Part shown: one piece after another, positions 38,182 to 47,157 of the stretch
Position numbering within the stretch: the first letter of the stretch is position 1
How the letters are laid out: the number at the start of each line of letters is the position of its first letter
NCBI GenBank assembly: GCA_963702705.1
Contig: CAVPDR010000006.1
Span: 330,276 to 394,275 of the forward strand
Source: VRUE01 sp963702705
GTDB taxonomy: Bacteria; Actinomycetota; Thermoleophilia; Solirubrobacterales; 70-9
Length of the DNA: 64,000 bases
Direction: 5' to 3'
Program-made: the position numbers and the translations under genes
Notes under the pieces: model-generated
What the model was told of the DNA's origin: nothing
Seen by the model: only the letters and a program-made list of their open reading frames with translations
Databases searched by the model: none

Positions 38182-38726
38182 TGGAGGCGGGAACTCCACA
38201 GGTGGTGAAATTGGAGGAACTGCGTGTGCCCGGGCAGCTCACCGGCCGCAAACACATCCTCTCGATCCTGGTCGAGAACAAGCCAGGCGTGCTGGCCCGC
38301 GTCGCCGGCCTCTTCTCTCGGCGCGGCTTCAACATCGACACGCTCGCGGTCGGGCCGACCGACGACGAGAGCATCTCGCGGATCACGCTCACGCTCGACG
38401 GTGCCGTGCACCCGATCGACCAGGTGACCAAGCAGCTGCACAAGCTGGTCAACGTGCTGAAGATCCGCGACATGGAGCCGGAGGAGACCGTCGCCCGCGA
38501 GATGGCGATGTTCAAAGTTTCCTCGGCGGTCGAGAACCGGGCCGAGATCATCCAGTTCGCCGAGATCTTCCGGGCCAAGATCGTCGACGTCTCGCGCCGC
38601 TCGATGACGATCGAGGTCACCGGCTCGGCCGACAAGATCGAGGCCTTCGAGCGGATGATCAGGCCCCACGGTCTAATAGAGATGGTTAGAACGGGAGAGA
38701 TCGCGATCGCCCGTGGTGCCGACTGA
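38181..38726 (+). CDS. ilvN: Acetolactate synthase small (regulatory) subunit
   Basis: This 181-residue regulatory subunit has an N-terminal ACT domain (RKHILSILVENKPGVLARVAGLFSRRGFNIDTLAVG), which mediates valine feedback, and a C-terminal domain that activates the large subunit. About 12 extra residues precede the ACT domain. The ATG overlaps the ilvB TGA. The 3' end overlaps menF by 14 nt. Confidence 0.95.
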
Positions 38727-40101
38727 GACACTCCTCGCCAACCTGAGCGAGGGTGTCGAGCGCGCTGTCGTGCGCCGGCGACGGGCGGTTGTCAGCGTCA
38801 CTGCACCGGTGGAGGGAGTCGACCCCTGCGCCGCGATTTTCGCCTCGCGGCTTGCGTCCGATCGCTGGTTCTGCTGGGAGCAGCCCGACCGCGAGTTCGC
38901 GCTGGCGGCGCTTGGCGTCGCCGATGAGGCGACCTCCCGCGGGCCGGGGCGGTTCAGCGACATCGCACGCGAGTGCCTGGGCGGGGGCGAAGCGATCGTC
39001 GATGAGCCGCGCGGGCTGCCGGCGGGGACCGGCGCCGTCTGGGTGGGGGGTTTCGCATTCGACCCCGAGGGCGGCGGCACTTCGCCCTGGTCGTCGCTGG
39101 CGCCGGCGTCGATGGTCCTACCCGAGCTCTCGATCTGCCGCAGCGGCGAGGAGATCTTTCTCACTCTCAACGCCCTGGTCCGGCTTGGCGACGATCCCGA
39201 GAAGAAGGTTGCCGCCCTGGAGGCTCGCCTCTTGGGCCTGCGCCGCGAGTCGTTGCCGTTGCTCGATCCGCACCCCACGGGTCGCGTGGAGATCAGCAGC
39301 GTGCGGTCACCGGACGAGTTCGAGCGCACGATCGCGGCGGCAACGGAGCGGATCGGGGCGGGGGAGATGTCGAAGATCGTGCTCGCCCGCGAGGTGCTCG
39401 TCACGACAGCGGCGGCGCACGATCCTGCCGCGCTCTTCGGCGCGATGCGCGAGCAGTTCTCCTCCTGCTTTTGCTTTTGCTGCGGCACGCCCGAGGCCGC
39501 CTTCATCGGCGCCAGCCCCGAGCTGCTGTTGCGCCGCTCCGGGGCCAGCGTCTCAACTGTCGCCCTCGCGGGCTCGACCCGACGCAGCTCCGATCCCGCC
39601 GTCGACGATCACCTCGGGGAGCAGCTCCTGCGCAGCGACAAGGATCGCCGCGAGCACGAGATCGTCGCCCAGCGGATCGAGCGGCTGCTGGGCCCACACG
39701 CCGTCTGGGTCGAGGCCACGCCCGAGCCCGAGATCGTCAAGGTGGCCAACATCCAGCATCTCGCGACCCCGATAGTCGCCCAGCTGGCCGAGCCCCACTC
39801 GGCGATCGAGCTGGCGGGCCTGATGCACCCGACCCCCGCCGTCGGTGGCGAGCCGGCCAGTGCCGCCAGCGCGATCGCCGAGCTCGAGCAGATGGACCGC
39901 GGCTGGTACGCCGGCCCGGTCGGCTGGATGGACGCGACCGAAGACGGCGAATTCTGCGTAGCCCTGCGCAGCGCGTTGCTGCGCGACCGCGAGGCTCGTC
40001 TCTATGCGGGTGTGGGCGTGGTGGCCGGGTCCGATCCGGCGGCTGAGCTGGCGGAGACGGAGATCAAGCTGGGGGCTCTGCTTCCGCTGCTGGCGGAGTA
40101 G
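38713..40101 (+). CDS. menF: Isochorismate synthase
   Basis: This 462-residue chorismate-utilising enzyme makes isochorismate, the entry to menaquinone. The C-terminal chorismate-binding domain is typical: MSKIVLAREV, FIGASPELLLRR, ALAGSTRR, KDRREHEIV, HLATPI, LMHPTPAVGGEP and GWYAGPVGW. The GTG start lies inside ilvN. Salicylate synthases share the fold, but the following menD and other men genes favour MenF. Confidence 0.92.
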   Translation: MVPTETLLANLSEGVERAVVRRRRAVVSVTAPVEGVDPCAAIFASRLASDRWFCWEQPDREFALAALGVADEATSRGPGRFSDIARECLGGGEAIVDEPRGLPAGTGAVWVGGFAFDPEGGGTSPWSSLAPASMVLPELSICRSGEEIFLTLNALVRLGDDPEKKVAALEARLLGLRRESLPLLDPHPTGRVEISSVRSPDEFERTIAAATERIGAGEMSKIVLAREVLVTTAAAHDPAALFGAMREQFSSCFCFCCGTPEAAFIGASPELLLRRSGASVSTVALAGSTRRSSDPAVDDHLGEQLLRSDKDRREHEIVAQRIERLLGPHAVWVEATPEPEIVKVANIQHLATPIVAQLAEPHSAIELAGLMHPTPAVGGEPASAASAIAELEQMDRGWYAGPVGWMDATEDGEFCVALRSALLRDREARLYAGVGVVAGSDPAAELAETEIKLGALLPLLAE

Positions 40102-40165
40102 GGACCTGGGAGACCCTCTCCGGAGCAACAGCGGGGAGGCTCCGGAGAGGGTCTCCCAGGTCCCT
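40100..40165. repeat. Palindromic element F (family 2) between menF and menD
   Basis: The 27-bp arms 40100-40126 and 40139-40165 are perfect reverse complements. They fill the whole gap from the menF stop codon to the menD stop codon. The centre repeats the D core (29526-29547) in reverse orientation. Its position suggests a bidirectional terminator. Confidence 0.85.
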
Positions 40166-41917
40166 TCAGCGGAGCGGGGCTATCGCCTTGAGGACGCGAT
40201 CTGTGAGGTGTTGGTGGTGCTTGGCGTTGGTGGCTCGGTCTGCCGCTACCTCGATCAGGCCGGTGCCGGCGGCGAGTGTGTCTGGGAGATCGGCGACGGA
40301 CTCCAGCTGACGGTGGGGCAGGTCGAATAGGGCGGCTGCCTTGGCGACGTCGACGCCGCGGGGGGTGCCGAGCAGGGCCTCGAACTCGTTGCCGTCGAGT
40401 GTCTTGGCTTGGGGGAGGAAGCCGAAGATGCCGCCGCCGTTGTTGTCGATGACGACGATGCGGACTGGGGTGGAGGCCTCGAGCAGGGCGGCCAGGCCGC
40501 CGATGTCGTGGAGGAGGCCGAGGTCTCCGGTGACGATCGTTGTCGGGCGGCCGCTTGCTCGCGCGGCGCCTATCCCGGAGGAGATGAGCCCGTCGATTCC
40601 GTTGGTGCCGCGGTTGCAGAGGAAGAGGGCATCGGTTTCGCTTGGCGGCAGGAAGGCCTCCTGGTCGCGGATCGGCATGCTCGAGGCCGTGTAGACGAGG
40701 TCGCCGTCGCTGTGGGCTTGGCCAAGCGCGAGGTGAAGGCTTGGCTCTGTCAGTTTGTCCAGATCCCCTATCGCGGCTGTCAGTGCTGCCCTGGCCGCCG
40801 TCTCCGCTTCCAGCCAAAGCGCCGGCGCCGGGCGCTGCTCGCCGCTGAGCCGCGCTGCCCAGCCCGCCGCCAGCTCGGTCGGGTCAGCGCGCAGCAAAGC
40901 GGCAGCGTGGCGGCTCGGCTCGTTCCAGCCACAGCGCGGGTCGACGACGATCTCCTCGGCGCCGCACCCGGCCAGCCAAGCGCGCAGCGGCTTGCTCGTC
41001 GGCATCTCGCCGAAGCGCAGCACCAGGTCCGGTTTTGCCGACTCGCCGAAGGATTCGTCGCGCAGCAGGTGGTCGTAGGTGGAGACGACGTGCGAGCGGT
41101 CGTGGGGGCCGCAGCGCAGCTGCGAGGTAGGCTCGGCGAGGATCGGGAAGCCCGATGTCCTGGCCAGCTCGGCAAGGGGCTCGCGCAGCTCGAGGTCGAG
41201 CTGGCGGCCAGCGACGATCACGCCGGAGCGGGCGCCGGCGATGTGGCCCGCGACCTCGTCGAGCAGGAAGGCCGATGGCTCCAGGTCGATAGGTGTCACC
41301 GCGGTCAGCGGGCGCCCGTCCCGTCCTTCCAGCGCCAGCGGCTCGGTTGCCGTAACCGCGCCGTCGATGGGGGTCGGCGCCAGCGGCTCGCGCCAGGGCA
41401 GGTTGAGGTGGACCGGACCGGGGCGCGGCTCGCCGCGCGCCACGGCGAGCGCCCGACAGGCGAGAGAGCGGTAGTGCAGGAGCCCCTCGTCATCGGCCTC
41501 GTGGGTGCCGACTTCGCAGAACCATCGCACCGAGGAGCCGTAGAGCTTGATCTGGTCGATCGTCTGCCCGGCGCCGATCCCGCGCAGCTCGGGCGGCCGG
41601 TCGGCGCTGAGCGCGATCAGCGGCAGCGCCGATTCGTCGGCCTCGCAGATCGCCGGGTGGTAGTTGGCCGCGGCGGTGCCCGAGGTGCAGAGCATGGCCA
41701 CCGGCGTGCCCGTCGCCTGCGCCGCGCCGAGGGCGAAGAACGCGGCGGAGCGCTCGTCGACGATCACGCTCACCTCGATCTCCGGCTGGCGCCAGAGCGC
41801 GACGGCAAGCGGGGTCGAGCGCGAACCGGGCGAGACCACCGCCAGCCGAACGCCGCCGCGGGCCAGCTCTTCGACGAAGGCAGACGCGAGCGCGGTGTTG
41901 GCGTTGGTCGGGTCCAT
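40166..41917 (-). CDS. menD: SEPHCHC synthase (2-oxoglutarate decarboxylase step of menaquinone synthesis)
   Basis: This ThDP enzyme adds the 2-oxoglutarate-derived unit to isochorismate. Starting at the ATG at 41917 it is 583 residues and begins with the conserved NANTALASAFVEELARGGV. A GTG at 41959 would add 14 residues but lies inside a hairpin. Motifs: VVSPGSRSTPLA, VDERSAAFFALGAAQATG (catalytic Glu), the ThDP site GDLGLLHDIGGL and VVIDNNGGGIFGFLPQ. It is co-oriented with menC, a receiver-like gene, menA and menB. Confidence 0.95.
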   Translation of the reverse strand: MDPTNANTALASAFVEELARGGVRLAVVSPGSRSTPLAVALWRQPEIEVSVIVDERSAAFFALGAAQATGTPVAMLCTSGTAAANYHPAICEADESALPLIALSADRPPELRGIGAGQTIDQIKLYGSSVRWFCEVGTHEADDEGLLHYRSLACRALAVARGEPRPGPVHLNLPWREPLAPTPIDGAVTATEPLALEGRDGRPLTAVTPIDLEPSAFLLDEVAGHIAGARSGVIVAGRQLDLELREPLAELARTSGFPILAEPTSQLRCGPHDRSHVVSTYDHLLRDESFGESAKPDLVLRFGEMPTSKPLRAWLAGCGAEEIVVDPRCGWNEPSRHAAALLRADPTELAAGWAARLSGEQRPAPALWLEAETAARAALTAAIGDLDKLTEPSLHLALGQAHSDGDLVYTASSMPIRDQEAFLPPSETDALFLCNRGTNGIDGLISSGIGAARASGRPTTIVTGDLGLLHDIGGLAALLEASTPVRIVVIDNNGGGIFGFLPQAKTLDGNEFEALLGTPRGVDVAKAAALFDLPHRQLESVADLPDTLAAGTGLIEVAADRATNAKHHQHLTDRVLKAIAPLR

Positions 41918-41937
41918 GTCCCGGAAGACTATGTCTG

Positions 41938-41970
41938 GCGACTTTTCCGTCCATTTCACGGGAAAGTCGC
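41938..41970. promoter_or_regulatory. Hairpin in the menC-menD junction
   Basis: The 13-nt arms GCGACTTTTCCGT (41938-41950) and ACGGGAAAGTCGC (41958-41970) pair with one mismatch around CCATTTC. The structure lies between the menC stop and the ATG proposed for menD, so it may process or attenuate the transcript. Confidence 0.5.
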
Positions 41971-41979
41971 CGAAGCCCC

Positions 41980-43035
41980 TCAGATCCGATGTGCCGCGAG
42001 CGCGTCCTCGTCGATTTCGACCCCGAGGCCGGGGCCCGGAGGCAGGTGGAGCATCCCGTCGCGCAGCTCACACTCGACCGAGGCGATGGTCGAGGAGAAA
42101 AGGCGCTGCGTGGCGAGGCCGTGGGCGAGGCCCGGGCCGTCCTCCCCGGCGACCTCGCGCAGAGTCTGAGCGACCTGCGCCGCCGCGGCGATCCCGACCG
42201 GACCGTCGAGGGCGCTGGAGATGTAGGAGGGCAGCACCTCGGCGATCTCGATCGCCGCCTCCGGCCCGCCGACCTTGGAGAGCTTGATCCCGCTGAGAGC
42301 GCAGGCTCCCATCGCCAGCGCCCGCACGGCGTCGGCGCGCGTCTCGACGCTCTCGTCGCCGGCGATCGGGATCGAGGTCGACGCCGCCACCTCGGCCGCC
42401 TCCTCCAAAGTGGCAACCGGCTGCTCGGCCAGCTCGATGTCGAAGGGCTCCAATTCGCTGAGGGTGCGCTTCGCGGTCTCGACATCCCAGGTTGCATTGG
42501 CGTCGATTCTGATCCGTGCCTCGGGCCCGATCTCCTCGCGCACCGCTCTCACCTGGCCGGCGTCGTCACCGGCGCCCAGCTTCAGCTTGAACGTCCTGAA
42601 GCCGTCTTCGGCCCATGCGAGGGCGTCGGCGGCGACGGCTGCGGGCTCACCCGCGACAAGGGTCGCGTTGCAGGCGATGGGCGGTGTCTCGCCTCCCTCC
42701 GCCGGTTTGTCCGCGGCTCTCCTGCCGCGTATGTCCAGCAGCGCAGTCAGGGCGGCGCAGCGCGCTGGCGGGGAGAGGGCGATGGCATTTCCCCCCAGCG
42801 TTGCCTCGTCGAGGGAGTCGTGTCTGCCGAGACCCTCGAGCTCTTCGACCACCCGTCCCAGCGCTGCACCCCCGCGCATCGAGAGCGGCACGGCTTCTCC
42901 GAGTCCGACCAGGCCGTCTTCTGAGCGCAGTCGCAGCAGGACCATCTCGCGCCGGTCAAGTCGCCCACGCGCCGTCACATAGGGCTTGCGCAATGGCAGC
43001 GCGTAAGCGCTCACCTCCACCGTCGCGATTCTCAC
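41980..43035 (-). CDS. menC: o-Succinylbenzoate synthase (enolase superfamily)
   Basis: This 351-residue protein has the muconate-cycloisomerase fold. It has the catalytic KxK (TFKLKLG), the Asp/Glu/Asp metal ligands (RIDANATW, ELAEQPV, AGDESV) and the distal Lys (GIKLSKVGG). Enolase-superfamily enzymes also include dipeptide epimerases, but its place between menD and menA supports o-succinylbenzoate synthase. The GTG start overlaps the upstream stop. Confidence 0.9.
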   Translation of the reverse strand: MRIATVEVSAYALPLRKPYVTARGRLDRREMVLLRLRSEDGLVGLGEAVPLSMRGGAALGRVVEELEGLGRHDSLDEATLGGNAIALSPPARCAALTALLDIRGRRAADKPAEGGETPPIACNATLVAGEPAAVAADALAWAEDGFRTFKLKLGAGDDAGQVRAVREEIGPEARIRIDANATWDVETAKRTLSELEPFDIELAEQPVATLEEAAEVAASTSIPIAGDESVETRADAVRALAMGACALSGIKLSKVGGPEAAIEIAEVLPSYISSALDGPVGIAAAAQVAQTLREVAGEDGPGLAHGLATQRLFSSTIASVECELRDGMLHLPPGPGLGVEIDEDALAAHRI

Positions 43036-43883
43036 CCGTCGGCCCTTCCGCGGTTCGCAAAGACCCTCTTCTCGAGACTGACCTCGATTGGGTTGGAGCG
43101 ACGATCTGCCAGCGACCGGATTGCCTTCTTGAGCAGGTCGTCCAGGCTGCGGGAGGCTTCGGCGGCGGGTTCCAAGTTGTTCAACGGCTGAATCTTTTCC
43201 CGGATGTAGCGCAGGGGGAACGCTGCATAGAAGATGACGGCCAGGTTGTTGGTCACCGCATCGTCGACCGGTGCCCGCACATCCTCACCAAGAAGTTCGG
43301 CGATCCCCTGCCCCTGTTCTCCGCGCAACCACTGGACGAAGAGAACGGCGGGATTCTGCAGGTCTTGGATCGCGTGTGCCTCGGGAAGCTTCTCGAGGCT
43401 GGTGATGACGAGGTCGAAGTCGTTGTCGCGGGTGAGCGTCAGGGCCGCGTCTCTGCACGTGGCCACCGCTACGGTTTCAATCTCCAGGGCGCGGAAGAGG
43501 CGCCGCTCTCCAACCACCCGTCCCGGCTTGTCGTCAACCCAGAGGACGCGGCTTCCCCGCGCTCGTTCAACGTCCGGCGCCAGGCGTGAAAGGACACTCT
43601 CGATCCTCTCCTTTTCCGGCCCGTGAACGTCGATTGAGTCAATCGCGCCCCTGATCTGGCCCCGCTCCAGCGAAAACTCGAAGGGCCCGGCCTTGAGACC
43701 GGACAGCCGCTGCCAGGGAAAGGTGAGGACGACCGCTGCCACGCCGAATAGAAGCAGCGCTGTGCCTGCGAGGCCATCGGCCAGAAGGCTGGCCGCGGCG
43801 AGCGCGGCTGCCGTCGTGCCCCCGATCACCCTGAACAGGAGGAAGTCGTCTCGCCCGGTCGAGTGCTTTCGAAAGCGATCCAC
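43032..43883 (-). CDS. Membrane-anchored protein with a degenerate receiver-like domain
   Basis: From the GTG at 43883 this is 283 residues (the frame is open to an ATG at 43985 inside menA). Two hydrophobic helices (about 18-38 and 39-54) are followed by a receiver-like domain: RVLWVDDKPGRVV keeps the acidic pair, but the phosphoacceptor strand reads FDLVITSLEKL with Ser in place of Asp. A C-terminal helical part contains SLDDLLKKAIRSLADRRS. It is embedded in the men operon (4-bp overlap with menC). Function unknown; perhaps a pseudo-receiver sensor. Confidence 0.7.
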   Translation of the reverse strand: MDRFRKHSTGRDDFLLFRVIGGTTAAALAAASLLADGLAGTALLLFGVAAVVLTFPWQRLSGLKAGPFEFSLERGQIRGAIDSIDVHGPEKERIESVLSRLAPDVERARGSRVLWVDDKPGRVVGERRLFRALEIETVAVATCRDAALTLTRDNDFDLVITSLEKLPEAHAIQDLQNPAVLFVQWLRGEQGQGIAELLGEDVRAPVDDAVTNNLAVIFYAAFPLRYIREKIQPLNNLEPAAEASRSLDDLLKKAIRSLADRRSNPIEVSLEKRVFANRGRADG

Positions 43884-43926
43884 GGCCCTGAGGCTATTGG
43901 CGAATGAGCTGTAAGCGAAGAATCGC

Positions 43927-44808
43927 TCAGCTGCCGAGCAGCAGGCCGGCCGAGACGAGCAGGCTGAAGACGCCGAGCAGGGCACCTGTGCCGGCCAGGG
44001 CGCCGTTGAGAGCCGGGCCGTCGGTGCGGTTGGTCATCGCCCGCATCGGTTTGATCGCCATCGGCAGCGCCAGCAGGCCGATCAGCGGCAGCAGGCTGCC
44101 GCCGCCGGAGACGAGGGCGATCGGCAGGACGACGAAGGCGCCCAGCACCAGTCCGCGATAGAGGACGACGGCCTGTTGGCGGCCCATCCGCACCGCCAGG
44201 GTCATCTTGCCGGCGCGGCGGTCGGTCTCGAGGTCGCGGACGTTGTTGACGACGAGGATCGCGGTGGCGAGGAAGCCGACCGCGATCGAGAGTCCCAGTG
44301 GCAGCGCGTCGAGTTCCTCCAACTGCACGTAGTAGGAGCCGTTGACCGCGACCAGGCCGAAGAAGAGGAAGACGAAAACCTCGCCGAGCCCGGCGTAACC
44401 GTACGGCCGTGGCCCGCCTGTGTAGAGGACGCCGGCGGCAATCGAGAGGGCGCCGATCAGGATGATCACGATCCCGGCCACGGTCGCCAGGTAGATCCCG
44501 CACGCGATCGCCACCGCAAAGGCGATCCAGGTCGCATTGAGCACCCGCTGGGGCGTAATCAGCCCGGCCGAGGTCACCCGTACCGGCCCCAGCCGATCCG
44601 CCGTATCCGCTCCCCGCTTCGCGTCGGAATAGTCATTCGCAAGGTTCGTCCCGATCTGGATGAACACCGACCCCACAAGTGCCGCCAGAAACGCCCCGAC
44701 CCTCGGAAGCTTCCCAGCCCATTCAACGGCAGCCGCCGTCCCCACGAACACCGGAGCTATCGCCGCCGGAAGCGTTCGCGGCCTAGCCGCCATCAGCCAA
44801 ATCCTCAT
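43927..44808 (-). CDS. menA: 1,4-Dihydroxy-2-naphthoate polyprenyltransferase
   Basis: This 293-residue UbiA-family membrane enzyme attaches the isoprenoid tail to DHNA. It has about nine helices and the two Asp-rich prenyl-diphosphate sites: NLANDYSDAKRGADT and NNVRDLETDRRAGKMTLAVRMG. The ATG at 44808 was chosen because the fold begins MRIWLMAARPRTLPAAIAPV; upstream sequence belongs to element E4 and menB. Confidence 0.95.
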   Translation of the reverse strand: MRIWLMAARPRTLPAAIAPVFVGTAAAVEWAGKLPRVGAFLAALVGSVFIQIGTNLANDYSDAKRGADTADRLGPVRVTSAGLITPQRVLNATWIAFAVAIACGIYLATVAGIVIILIGALSIAAGVLYTGGPRPYGYAGLGEVFVFLFFGLVAVNGSYYVQLEELDALPLGLSIAVGFLATAILVVNNVRDLETDRRAGKMTLAVRMGRQQAVVLYRGLVLGAFVVLPIALVSGGGSLLPLIGLLALPMAIKPMRAMTNRTDGPALNGALAGTGALLGVFSLLVSAGLLLGS

Positions 44809-44839
44809 CGGCCGGTCCTCGTCGACCGGGAGCGTGACC

Positions 44840-44926
44840 CGCGCGGGTGGCGCAGGGGGAGGGGGGTCGAGGACAGCCCGTGGACTGCCCGCAGTGCCCC
44901 CCTCCCCCTGCGACAGGACCCGCGCG
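44840..44926. repeat. Palindromic element E4 (family 1) between menB and menA
   Basis: In reverse orientation to E1-E3, it has the same outer arms (44840-44848, 44918-44926). Its inner arms are a third sequence, GCAGGGGGAGGGGGG (44852-44866) and its perfect complement (44897-44911). The centre keeps the family's CACTGCGGGC...GTCCTCGA. It lies between two co-oriented genes. Confidence 0.85.
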
Positions 44927-44935
44927 CCGACACCT

Positions 44936-45802
44936 TCACGGCCGCCTCGGGAACTGCCCGAAATCCGGCTGCCGCTTCTCCTTGAACGCCTCGCGTCCCT
45001 CAGCCGCCTCCTCGCTGCCGTAAAACAGCAGGTTGGCGTCGTGGGCCAGCTGCTGGATCCCGGCGTAGCCGTCCTCGTGAGCGTGGAAGCTGGACTTGAC
45101 CAGGCGCAGGGCGAAGGGTGAGAGCGCCAGCATCTCACGGCACCAGGCGACGGTCTCGGCCTCAAGGCGGTCGAGCGGGACGACCGCATTGACCAGCCCC
45201 ATATCGAGCGCCTCCGCAGCGCTGTACTGGCGGCAGAGCAGCCAGAACTCCTTGGCCCTCTTGGTCCCGACCAGGTCGCGCAGGAGGGAGGCTCCGAAGC
45301 CGCCGTCCCAGGAGCCGACCCGCGGCCCGGTCTGTCCGAATTCGGCGTTGTCGGCGGCGATCGTGAGATCGCAGCAGACGTGCAGGACGTGGCCACCGCC
45401 GACCGCGTAGCCGGCGACCATCGCCACCACCGGCTTCGGCAACCGCCGCATCTGCACCTGCAGGTCGGTGACGTGGAAGCGGCCGAGGGAAGCGCCCTCC
45501 TCGATGTACCCCGTGTCGCCGCGAACCTGCTGGTCGCCGCCCGAGCAGAACGCCTTCTCGCCCTCACCGGTCAAGACGATGACGCCGACCTCGGTGTCCT
45601 CGCGAGCGAGCTCGAGCGCGGCCGAGATCTCAATCAGCGTTTGCGGCCGGAAGGCGTTGAGGACCTGCGGTCGGTCGATCGTGATCTTGGCGATCCCGTC
45701 CGCCTTCTCGTAGCGGATGTCGTCGTACTCGCCGGCACTCTGCCAGGCGACCGGCGCGTACAGGTCCTGCTCGGACGGGGCTCCCTTGTGGCGTTTGGGC
45801 AT
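44936..45802 (-). CDS. menB: 1,4-Dihydroxy-2-naphthoyl-CoA synthase
   Basis: This 288-residue crotonase-family enzyme closes the naphthoquinone ring from o-succinylbenzoyl-CoA. MenB-specific features are DDIRYEKADGIAKITIDRPQVLNAFRPQT, the oxyanion-hole motif CSGGDQ, AVGGGHVLHVCCDLTIAA, GPRVGSWDGGFGAS and the C-terminal FKEKRQPDFGQFPR. The ATG at 45802 gives a normal length; TATCGT on the minus strand lies 7 nt upstream. It diverges from menE with only 19 nt between starts. Confidence 0.96.
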   Translation of the reverse strand: MPKRHKGAPSEQDLYAPVAWQSAGEYDDIRYEKADGIAKITIDRPQVLNAFRPQTLIEISAALELAREDTEVGVIVLTGEGEKAFCSGGDQQVRGDTGYIEEGASLGRFHVTDLQVQMRRLPKPVVAMVAGYAVGGGHVLHVCCDLTIAADNAEFGQTGPRVGSWDGGFGASLLRDLVGTKRAKEFWLLCRQYSAAEALDMGLVNAVVPLDRLEAETVAWCREMLALSPFALRLVKSSFHAHEDGYAGIQQLAHDANLLFYGSEEAAEGREAFKEKRQPDFGQFPRRP

Positions 45803-45821
45803 GATGGGCACGATATCCACG

Positions 45822-47147
45822 ATGAAACTCGACGACTGGCTGGCCCAGAGATCGCAGAGCTGTCCCGACCGCACCGCCCTGGTCGCGGACGGCTCCGAGG
45901 TCACCTACGCCGAGCTCGAGGCGGAGGCGACCTGGGTAGCGCGCCGCCTGATCGCCCACGGCGTGCGCCGCGGCTCGACCGTGGCGATGACGATGCACCC
46001 GCGCCGCGAGCAGATCGTCATGGTCCACGCCCTGCTCAAGGTCGGGGCGGTGCTGCTGCCGCTCGGCACGCGGCTCTCCGCCGAGGAGCGGGCGGCCGTG
46101 ATCGCCGCCGAGGAGCCAGCGGTGGACCTCGACGACGCCGGCGAGCTGACCCAGACCGAGGCCGATCTGCCACTGCTCGGCGAGCACGACATGGACGACA
46201 TCGCCTGCCACGTGATGACGAGCGGCAGCACCGGCGCGCCCGACCCGGTCGGCCTCACCTACGGGAATTTCCTCTGGAGCGCCGTCGCCTCGGCCTTCAA
46301 CATCGGCGTCGAGCCCGAGGACCGCTGGCTCTGCTGCCTGCCGCTGAGCCACATCTCGGGCTTGGGAATTGCGATGCGCTCGGTGATCTACGGCACCACG
46401 GCGGTTGTCCACGATGGTTTCGACGTCGACCGGGTCGCCGCGGCGCTGGAGCGCGACGAGATCACGGTGGTCTCGCTGGTGACGACGATGCTGACCCGGC
46501 TGCTCGAGGCCGGCGTCGACCTCGCCGGCCCGCGGGCGCTCCTGATCGGCGGCGGCCCGGTGCCCGAGGAGCCGCTCGAGGAGGCGCTCGGCCGCGGCGC
46601 CACGGTCGTGCAGACCTACGGCCTGACCGAGACCTGCTCGCAGGTGACGACCCTCGCTCCCGCCGATGCCCGCCGCAAGCTCGGCTCGGCCGGCCGGCCG
46701 CTGCTGACCACCCACCTGCGCATCCACGACGGCGAGATCCTCGTCCAGGGCCCGACCGTGGCGCCGGGCCGCGCCGATGCCGACGGCTGGCTGCACACGG
46801 GCGACCTCGGCCGCATCGACGAGGAGGGTTTCCTCTACGTCGAGGACCGGATCGACGACATGATCGTCACCGGCGGTGAGAACGTGGTCCCCGCAGAAGT
46901 GGAGAAAGTGCTGCTGCGCCACCCGGAGGTTGCCGACGCGGCGGTGGTCGGGCGCGAGGACCCCGAGTGGCAGCAGGCGGTGACGGCGATCGTCGTCCTG
47001 CACGAGGGCTCGGAGGCCGGTCCCGACGAGCTGCGCCGCCACTGCGCCGAGTTGCTGGCCGGCTTCAAGGTGCCGAAGCGGGTCGAGCTGGCGGCGGCAT
47101 TGCCACGCACGCCCTCGGGCAAGCTGATGCGGCGCGCCCTCCGCTAG
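45822..47147 (+). CDS. menE: o-Succinylbenzoate-CoA ligase
   Basis: This 441-residue acyl-adenylating enzyme activates o-succinylbenzoate. Motifs: P-loop VMTSGSTGAP, YGLTETCSQ, GWLHTGDLGRIDEEGFLYVEDRIDDMIVTGGENVVPAEVE, and the catalytic Lys in RTPSGKLMRR at the C-terminus. The ATG at 45822 is the start because upstream codons would run into menB. No menH, DHNA-CoA thioesterase or methyltransferase (menG) is present in this window. Confidence 0.92.
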   Translation: MKLDDWLAQRSQSCPDRTALVADGSEVTYAELEAEATWVARRLIAHGVRRGSTVAMTMHPRREQIVMVHALLKVGAVLLPLGTRLSAEERAAVIAAEEPAVDLDDAGELTQTEADLPLLGEHDMDDIACHVMTSGSTGAPDPVGLTYGNFLWSAVASAFNIGVEPEDRWLCCLPLSHISGLGIAMRSVIYGTTAVVHDGFDVDRVAAALERDEITVVSLVTTMLTRLLEAGVDLAGPRALLIGGGPVPEEPLEEALGRGATVVQTYGLTETCSQVTTLAPADARRKLGSAGRPLLTTHLRIHDGEILVQGPTVAPGRADADGWLHTGDLGRIDEEGFLYVEDRIDDMIVTGGENVVPAEVEKVLLRHPEVADAAVVGREDPEWQQAVTAIVVLHEGSEAGPDELRRHCAELLAGFKVPKRVELAAALPRTPSGKLMRRALR

Positions 47148-47150
47148 CCT
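47145..47150 (+). promoter_or_regulatory. Putative leaderless promoter -10 box for ilvC
   Basis: TAGCCT, whose TAG is also the menE stop codon, ends 7 nt before the ATG at 47158. No Shine-Dalgarno element is seen. Confidence 0.45.
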
Positions 47151-47157
47151 GCCGCCC

